DNA of 64,000 nucleotides from Mycobacterium sp. ITM-2016-00318 (lineage in GTDB: Bacteria > Actinomycetota > Actinomycetes > Mycobacteriales > Mycobacteriaceae): the NCBI RefSeq assembly GCF_002968285.2, contig NZ_CP134400.1:1550001-1614000 (forward strand), read 5' to 3'. Position 1 is the first letter of the stretch; every line of letters starts with the position of its first letter. This document shows, one piece after another, positions 58,371 through 64,000 of this stretch. The position numbers and the translations under genes are program-made. Below the pieces are notes generated by a model. It had not been told where the DNA came from and did not search any database. It saw nothing but the letters and a program-made list of their open reading frames with translations.

Positions 58371-61300
58371 ATGACAGTTCGCACCATCCCGCACGCCGGC
58401 GTGCTCGAGGATCTCGATACGTTGCCAGCTTATCTGGCGGTGGATCATGGCGCGGCTCATCCGACGACTGGGCGCTACTCGTGCGCGTTCTGTGGCGTCG
58501 GAGACAGCGGTTTGGTCGCCTCCGAGGATGCGTCCGAGGCGGGCTGGGACACTCTCGGGTCCGGCGCGGTCAAGGTCGAGCTGTCCAGGCGTGGTGTCAG
58601 CGAGGAGTTCGACGGCACGCTCAGTGAGGACGGGATGGTCGTGATCGCGACCAGCGAGCCGTTGGTCGCGGCGGGCGGGGTGCTGTCTGTCTCGATGGTC
58701 GGTGAAACCGGTTCCGGGTCTTCCCCGCGCGCGGTCGTCTTGCGCGACGCGGGTCCGGTCGCGTCCGAGTCGGGCGCGATGACCGGGCAGCGGTTCGTTC
58801 GGTACCGGCGCGGCGGTGGGATCACCGAGAGTCGGATGGAGCAGGTGGGGCCGACGCGCGGCTGTGCCAAGCTGCTGTTGTCGACCGTCCGGCAGCGGCC
58901 GGCGTTTCCGATCCATGTGACGCCGAGTGTTCGCGATGGCGACGGCCGGCGGGCGATCTCCTATGAGGAGGCGATCGGCCGGCTGGCCGATCTGGTGCTC
59001 GAGCACCTCGGGTCCCGGGGGCGCACCTTGTTGTATGCCTGTGGCCAGGTCGACTACTTCACGATCTTCGCCGTCCAGGAGGTCCTCCGGCTGCTGGGCG
59101 TTCGGAACCTGACCGGCAATGCCGAGCATTGCCTCAATGCCGGCGCGGTGCACAACGAGACGCTCACCGGTCAGGAGGGGCCGTTCGTCACGATCGACCA
59201 GGGTCTACGCGGCGACGGTGAGCGCCTGTATCTGTTGAACGGCTGGAACGGCTATGTCACCCATCCGCCGGCATTTCAAGAGCTCCTGAGGCGGGAGGAT
59301 CTCGACGCCTACCTTGTCGAGGTCCAGGTCACCGAGTCGGCGAAAGCGGTCGCCGAACGCCTGGGGCCCGATCGGGTCCTGTTGATACGGCCGCGCACGG
59401 ATCCGATGTTGGCGATGGCGGTAATCCGCGAAATCCTGGTCGAGCACACCGATGCGATCGACCATCGATTCCTCGATCGCTTCGCCGATCGGCAGTCGTT
59501 CGAGAGTCTGCGTGCCCGAGCGATCGCGCCGGAGTTCGCCGCGGATCTTGTGGCGTCGCGGATCGCGGCCGGACCCGAATACGTCGACCGTCTGGCTACC
59601 GCGATCCGGCGGATCGCGCGGACGATCGCGCGTGCGGGCGTGGCACCGGTGAACATCCCGTCGGTCGGGTTGTCGCAGACGAGCGGGATTGTCGCGCACT
59701 GCCTCTGGGGTTGTGCGATGGCGTTGGTCGGCAAATACGGGCTGCGCGGCGACGGTTCGCTGGCCGGGGGCACCCTACGGCTGCCGGGCCAGATCAACGC
59801 CCAGTCCGAGGTTCAAGGCCTCTCCCGCAATGTGTTCATGGGCCGGATCCGGATGGACGGCCACGTCGATGCCGCCCGTCGCATGGGGCTGGATGACGAC
59901 GCCTACGAGCGTGTACTGAACGACGAGCCTCGCGCCGCTCTGGACTACGCCGAACCAGCCGACATGCCCGAGCTCTTCCTGTTCTTCGGCACGCAATTCG
60001 AAGCCAACATGATGCAGCGGCGGCGCTGGCTGGACAAGCTCACCGGGCCCGGCGTGCGTTTCGTTGTCGTCGACCCCATCCCCGATCCGTTCGCCGAACA
60101 GCACGCCGAGCTGATCATTCCCTCGCCTCCGCACCCGGCGACCACCAAGCTGTACCAGAACGGGGAATGGCGTCTGTCGCTTGGGGTTCCGCAGAAACGG
60201 GCGGCGCAGGAGACCCGCTCGGATGCGACCATCCTCTACGACCTGATGGCCGAGATCACGAACCGCGTCGAGCGTGACGACGCGGTTGCCGAAGCCCATC
60301 CGGTGCTCGCTCGCCATGCCACTACCGGCTGGCTTCGCGGCCGGTTCAGCGATCCCGGGCTACCGCGCGTGGACGGCGAGGTCAGCCGCGCACACCTATG
60401 GGACCGCATCCAGGCCTACATGGGTGGCGGGTCGGGGCCGCTGTATTGCCGCCCAGAGCACGCCGACGGCACACCGATCGCCTGGCACGAGCTGTTGGCC
60501 GGGTCGGTCGTCTACGGCGGCGTTGGCACCACCCGCTTCCGCCTCGACTATGACAGCGAAGACGCCCAGCCGTTCGGCGACGTGTACCGCCGTCCGACGA
60601 GGTTCAAGTTCTTCACCCCGACCGAGGAGGACCTGCACTTCCCGGAAGGCGTGATCCTCAACAGCGGCCGTTCGTCGTTGTCGGACGATCGCGCCGCGGT
60701 GCAATTCGCCACCAACACCTTCAATTCCGGCAAGGCCACGCCGCTCGCCGGGATGCCCGACGACGCTCCGCTCTTCGTGTCAACGGCGCTGGCTAGAACC
60801 CACGGACTGCGTACCGGCGACCAAGCGAGGGTCATCAGCAGAGAGACCGGCGAGGAAATCGTTGTCCCGGTCGTGGTCAGCGACCGGGTCAAAGGCGACA
60901 CCACCTACATGAGCTTTCACAAGTCGCGCGCTCAACTCGAGTCCGGCGTCTACGTCAACGATGTCACCGAATCGAGTGGTCGGTGTCGGTATTCGAGCCA
61001 GACCACCGTCAAGGCCACCGAGGTCGTTCTGGAGCGCGTAGCTCCGCTGCGGCTTGACCCGTCGACGTTGGATCCGACCGAGGAACTGCCGCTGTGGACC
61101 GGGCAGCAGACCCCGCTGCATGTCACGGATGTGCTGCGCGAGACCCACGACGTGGTGACGTTCCGCTTCCAGGGCGACCCGATGTGTCGGTTCGTGTACC
61201 AACCGGGGCAGTTCCTGTCGTTGGTGCTCGACATCGACGGCAAGAAAGTCGTGCGCTCGTATTCCATCTCGTCGACGCCGACGCGGCCCTACGTCCTGGA

Positions 61301-62153
61301 GATCACCGTGAAGCGGGTCCCGGGCGGGTTGGTCAGCAACTGGCTGATCGACAACCTCAAACCCGGCGACCGCATCGAGGCCTCGGGGCCGCGCGGCAAC
61401 TTCTGTCTGCGCCCCGGCCAGATTCCCCGCAAGCTCCTGTTCCTCGGCGCGGGAAGCGGTGTGACGCCGCTGATGTCGATGGCGCGGTGGCTGTGCGATG
61501 TGTCCGCCGATGTCGACGTGGTGTTCCTCAACTCGGTGCTGACCTCGCGCGACATCATCTTCGTCTCCGAGATGGAACTCTTGAGCTCCCGTTACCGGAT
61601 GTTCTCGCCGGTGGTCATGACCACCACCCGCGAGTACTCGGGCACCACCATGACTGGGCGAATCAGCAGGGCGATGATCGATGCGATGGCCCCGGATCTC
61701 CATGAGCGCCAGGTGTACATGTGTGGCCCTCCGGGCTTCATGGATGCCGCGCGCGCCATCCTCACCGACATGGAGTTCGACCTCAGGAACCTGCACGCCG
61801 AGAGCTTCGGCGGTGTACGCACCTCGGTCGCCGACAAACCGGCTCCCATCGGTTCTCACGCCCAGGACGTCGAGGATGGCCTCGCGGTCGGCGCACTCGG
61901 CGTTTCCTTCGTGCGCTCGGGCAAGGCCCAGCGCACCGACGGGCGTGCCACCCTGCTCGACATCGCCGAAGCCTGCGACGTCAACCTCGACTACGCCTGC
62001 CGCGTCGGCAGTTGCGGGGCCTGTCGCACGCGCCTCCTCGACGGGGAGGTGACCTGCGAGGACGACGGCGCCCTCACCCCCGAGGAGCGCAGCCAGGGAT
62101 ACGTGCTCACCTGTGTGGCCCGGCCACGCACCGACTGCACCCTCGACGCGTGA
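58371..62153 (+). CDS. Fused molybdopterin oxidoreductase - ferredoxin reductase - 2Fe-2S protein (nitrate reductase-like)
   Basis: 1260 residues. Residues 1 to about 890 are a bis-MGD molybdoenzyme (DMSO reductase family; QINAQSEVQGLSRNVF, then the cap/MoBD end LRTGDQARVISRETGEE). From about 905 an FNR-type FAD/NAD module follows (VRSYSISSTPTRPYVLEITV, LLFLGAGSGVTPLMSMARWL, QVYMCGPPGFMDAA). The last 90 residues are a plant-type ferredoxin (CRVGSCGACRTRLLDGEV). The 4Fe-4S motif reads SCAFCGVGDSGL, so the third Cys is Asp. NarK and the flanking regulator/kinase suggest NAD(P)H-dependent assimilatory nitrate reduction; formate or other substrates are possible. Confidence 0.8.
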   Translation: MTVRTIPHAGVLEDLDTLPAYLAVDHGAAHPTTGRYSCAFCGVGDSGLVASEDASEAGWDTLGSGAVKVELSRRGVSEEFDGTLSEDGMVVIATSEPLVAAGGVLSVSMVGETGSGSSPRAVVLRDAGPVASESGAMTGQRFVRYRRGGGITESRMEQVGPTRGCAKLLLSTVRQRPAFPIHVTPSVRDGDGRRAISYEEAIGRLADLVLEHLGSRGRTLLYACGQVDYFTIFAVQEVLRLLGVRNLTGNAEHCLNAGAVHNETLTGQEGPFVTIDQGLRGDGERLYLLNGWNGYVTHPPAFQELLRREDLDAYLVEVQVTESAKAVAERLGPDRVLLIRPRTDPMLAMAVIREILVEHTDAIDHRFLDRFADRQSFESLRARAIAPEFAADLVASRIAAGPEYVDRLATAIRRIARTIARAGVAPVNIPSVGLSQTSGIVAHCLWGCAMALVGKYGLRGDGSLAGGTLRLPGQINAQSEVQGLSRNVFMGRIRMDGHVDAARRMGLDDDAYERVLNDEPRAALDYAEPADMPELFLFFGTQFEANMMQRRRWLDKLTGPGVRFVVVDPIPDPFAEQHAELIIPSPPHPATTKLYQNGEWRLSLGVPQKRAAQETRSDATILYDLMAEITNRVERDDAVAEAHPVLARHATTGWLRGRFSDPGLPRVDGEVSRAHLWDRIQAYMGGGSGPLYCRPEHADGTPIAWHELLAGSVVYGGVGTTRFRLDYDSEDAQPFGDVYRRPTRFKFFTPTEEDLHFPEGVILNSGRSSLSDDRAAVQFATNTFNSGKATPLAGMPDDAPLFVSTALARTHGLRTGDQARVISRETGEEIVVPVVVSDRVKGDTTYMSFHKSRAQLESGVYVNDVTESSGRCRYSSQTTVKATEVVLERVAPLRLDPSTLDPTEELPLWTGQQTPLHVTDVLRETHDVVTFRFQGDPMCRFVYQPGQFLSLVLDIDGKKVVRSYSISSTPTRPYVLEITVKRVPGGLVSNWLIDNLKPGDRIEASGPRGNFCLRPGQIPRKLLFLGAGSGVTPLMSMARWLCDVSADVDVVFLNSVLTSRDIIFVSEMELLSSRYRMFSPVVMTTTREYSGTTMTGRISRAMIDAMAPDLHERQVYMCGPPGFMDAARAILTDMEFDLRNLHAESFGGVRTSVADKPAPIGSHAQDVEDGLAVGALGVSFVRSGKAQRTDGRATLLDIAEACDVNLDYACRVGSCGACRTRLLDGEVTCEDDGALTPEERSQGYVLTCVARPRTDCTLDA

Positions 62154-62160
62154 GCGAGAC

Positions 62161-63285
62161 GTGAACGATCTCGTCGACATCTTGCGACGCCATCGACGCC
62201 ATCTTGTCGCCGAAGTCACGGCGCAGATCACCGCCATTGCGGTCCCCGCGCCGGAGTTCGGCGAAGCGAAGCTGCGCGCCAACCTCGAGCTCTGGTTCGA
62301 CGATCTGATCGAGCTCATCGATTCGGGCACCTCGGATGCGATGCACGACCGCGTGGAAGGCATCACCAGCCGCAGCATTCGTCCGTTCTCGCAGGACTCA
62401 TTCCGCGCGAGCTACCTCATCAGGCCCGCCTTGCAGAAAGTACTGGAGAACGAGGGTGCCGACTTCGCTCAGATCGAGCCCGTTCTGACACGGATGATGA
62501 TCGCTGCGGGTGAGGCGTATTCGGCGGCCTACCAGGCTCGGCTGCTCGCACTGCAAGAGCAGCGGCTATCGCGCGAGGCCGAAGCGGATCGGCTGCGTGC
62601 GGTGTCGCACCTGGTGATGGGTGTGGCCCATGAGCTCAACACGCCCCTCGAGGTCATCAGCCAGGCGGCTGAACTGATGGCGCACGACGGGAACAACGAC
62701 CTTCGCGACGCGGCGATGCTTATTCGTACCAATGCTTCCCGCGCCAGCCGCCTGATACGTCAGTTTCGCGGCCTTTCGGTCGGTGAAACCCCAGACGCGA
62801 TCCAGCCGGTCGACGTTGTGCGCGCGGTCAACGACGCGATCGCTTTGTATCGCACGAGCGCCCTGGAGCCGAAGCTCGACGTGAATGTTGTCGACCAGCT
62901 CGGGCATGCCGGGGGCGATAAGCAGTGGCAGGGCTATCCGTTGTACTTCACGCACGTGCTCGCGAACCTCTTGTCCAACGCCGAGCATCACGCTTACCGC
63001 GACGCCGGCGGCCCCGTGGACATCGTGATTGCGCGCCGCGGCGACCGCCTGAACGTCACGGTCGCCGATCGCGGAGTCGGGATTGCGAAGAATGACCTCG
63101 ACAACGTCTTGCACCCCTTCTTCACCACCGGGCGCAGTCGGGGCCGGACCGGACTGGGGATGGCAGTGGTCTACAACCTGGTGACTGCCGGGATGCACGG
63201 CACACTTCGCGTCGACTCCGAGGTGGGAGAGGGGACTCGTGTGCATCTCGACCTGCCTTGGCGCGACCCGCACGGCGCTACGTGA
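62161..63285 (+). CDS. Sensor histidine kinase (cytoplasmic, HisKA-HATPase)
   Basis: 374 residues. A helical N-terminal region of about 140 residues without membrane helices or recognisable sensor domain is followed by the H-box VMGVAHELNTPLEVISQ, N-box HVLANLLSNAEHHAYRDAG, G1 VADRGVGI, F-box HPFFTTGR and G2 GRTGLGMAVVYN. GTG 62161 starts seven bases after the molybdoenzyme stop. The N-terminal helices (RASYLIRPALQKVLENEGAD) resemble a small sensor-type helical domain. Likely phosphorylates the response regulator at the start of the operon; the signal is unknown (redox or nitrate). Confidence 0.88.
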   Translation: MNDLVDILRRHRRHLVAEVTAQITAIAVPAPEFGEAKLRANLELWFDDLIELIDSGTSDAMHDRVEGITSRSIRPFSQDSFRASYLIRPALQKVLENEGADFAQIEPVLTRMMIAAGEAYSAAYQARLLALQEQRLSREAEADRLRAVSHLVMGVAHELNTPLEVISQAAELMAHDGNNDLRDAAMLIRTNASRASRLIRQFRGLSVGETPDAIQPVDVVRAVNDAIALYRTSALEPKLDVNVVDQLGHAGGDKQWQGYPLYFTHVLANLLSNAEHHAYRDAGGPVDIVIARRGDRLNVTVADRGVGIAKNDLDNVLHPFFTTGRSRGRTGLGMAVVYNLVTAGMHGTLRVDSEVGEGTRVHLDLPWRDPHGAT

Positions 63286-63397
63286 TCTCGCTCGCTCGGA
63301 GTCTTGTAGCCGCATTGCAGAGAACCGTTTCTTTTGCGGGCGCGGCTGGCACATGCGCTCCTTGACCAGGCACTGAAACATTTTTCGGCCGCGGGCA

Positions 63398-64000
63398 TCA
63401 GGGCGGTGGCGGCTCACCCGGCGGCGGCGGTGGCGGGGGGCCCAGCAACGGCACGGTGATCGGAGGTAGGCCCGGTATCTCCACGACCGTCGTGCCGGCC
63501 TCCGGAGGAGGACCTCCATCCGGTCGATCAATCGGCGGCGCCTCGACCGGACGTGGTGGAGGCGCGGGCGATATCCCGTTGCTGATATTGATGGTGATGA
63601 CCGACCCGGGGAAGGTTTGACCGCTCGGGTTGGTCCCGACCACCGTGCCATAAGACGCGTAACTGTTCACCGACGGCGTCTGGTCGGCGACCTGAAAACC
63701 CGCGTCTTTGAGACGCTGACGCGCCTCATCCACCTTGAGTCCTGACACACTCGGGACGCTGCCGCCCGGTGCGCCGTCGACATAGAGCGGATCGGTCGGC
63801 GGCAGGTGCACTTCGCCGAAATCGTTCGCTATCGGCTTCATCGCCTCGAACCATGTACGGGCGGGCTCATTGCCGCCGTACAGGTCGCCGCTGCCGCACG
63901 CGCGCAACGGGAATGAACAGATGCCGGACGGACTGCTGGAGTCGGCGAAGATGTAGTTCGCTGCTGCGTACTGATTGGTGAAGCCGACGAAACCAGACGA
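63398..64000 (-). CDS. Class A penicillin-binding protein, C-terminal part with PASTA domain (gene starts beyond the window)
   Basis: Open to the window edge; 200 residues visible. SSGFVGFTNQYAAANYIFAD and GGNEPARTWFEAMKPIAND are the end of the transpeptidase region; SVPSVSGLKVDEARQRLKDAGF and GTVVGTNPSGQTFPGSVITI form one PASTA domain; the last 60 residues are Pro-rich and end in GPPPPPPPGEPPPP. This combination is that of the mycobacterial PonA2-type bifunctional peptidoglycan synthase. The N-terminal glycosyltransferase domain lies outside. Confidence 0.85.
   Translation of the reverse strand, partial: SSGFVGFTNQYAAANYIFADSSSPSGICSFPLRACGSGDLYGGNEPARTWFEAMKPIANDFGEVHLPPTDPLYVDGAPGGSVPSVSGLKVDEARQRLKDAGFQVADQTPSVNSYASYGTVVGTNPSGQTFPGSVITINISNGISPAPPPRPVEAPPIDRPDGGPPPEAGTTVVEIPGLPPITVPLLGPPPPPPPGEPPPP

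Noticed and set aside
60780..62378. 532-codon minus-strand frame opposite the molybdoenzyme 3' half
   Set aside because: Antisense of a clear FNR/ferredoxin region; product has no motif.
1..64000. tRNA, rRNA, insertion sequence or phage attachment site
   Set aside because: No clover-leaf, rRNA block, transposase or long terminal repeat was seen by eye; a tRNA scan was not possible.

Overview
The window is high-GC actinobacterial DNA and very probably comes from a Mycobacterium or Mycolicibacterium species. The clearest indications are a 3-beta-hydroxysteroid dehydrogenase-like protein that reads like the M. tuberculosis Rv1106c type, a class I PPK2 very close to the mycobacterial enzyme, an EmbR-type SARP-FHA regulator next to a PknK-like kinase, and a penicillin-binding protein C-terminus with a PASTA domain and a proline-rich tail. 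These family assignments are from memory of sequence motifs; no search was run. No tRNA, rRNA, CRISPR array or intact insertion sequence was seen.

Layout. 1-4.9 kb holds the end of a DUF1326 gene, a remnant of an NTF2-like gene, two NAD-dependent epimerase/dehydrogenases and an Old Yellow Enzyme. 5.6-9.8 kb is a four-gene operon led by a quinol-type nitric oxide reductase, with two small membrane proteins and a stomatin-like SPFH protein. It converges on a ctaD gene (9.9-11.6 kb). 13.1-20.1 kb is a tightly coupled five-gene operon: FAD enzyme, double ATP-grasp ligase, GNAT acetyltransferase, second ATP-grasp ligase, MFS exporter. It looks like an undescribed non-ribosomal amide or peptide pathway. 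20.4-30.6 kb is mixed metabolism: a CREST-like membrane hydrolase, an Lnt-like protein without the catalytic Cys, a GH13 glucosidase, a DUF309 protein, a flavoprotein disulfide-reductase homologue without the redox cysteines, two small-molecule methyltransferases and PPK2. 30.8-35.6 kb has a TetR relic, an ANTAR protein, an L,D-transpeptidase, a VOC protein, an exported amidase and a secreted protein.

36-46.2 kb is the most striking block. A membrane protein with TrkA-N and RyR domains converges on two tandem paralogous giants, each built as TIR, nSTAND NTPase, one membrane helix and 14 WD40 repeats. This domain set matches predicted nucleotide-signal conflict/immunity systems. 46.3-51.3 kb follows with a VIT-type metal transporter, another ATP-grasp enzyme, an MmgE/PrpD protein and an MFS transporter. 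The last three share a two-part palindromic operator, so they are probably one regulon.

51.5-63.3 kb reads as a nitrate and stress-signalling region: an EmbR-like regulator divergent from a Ser/Thr kinase-NTPase, NarK, a response regulator, a very large fused molybdopterin/FAD/2Fe-2S reductase with an altered iron-sulfur motif, and a histidine kinase. With the NO reductase at 5.6 kb, the window carries two separate nitrogen-oxide modules. Relics are scattered through it: NTF2-like, two homologous HTH-regulator C-termini about 24 kb apart, and a TetR C-terminus. They suggest accessory DNA that has been repeatedly rearranged.
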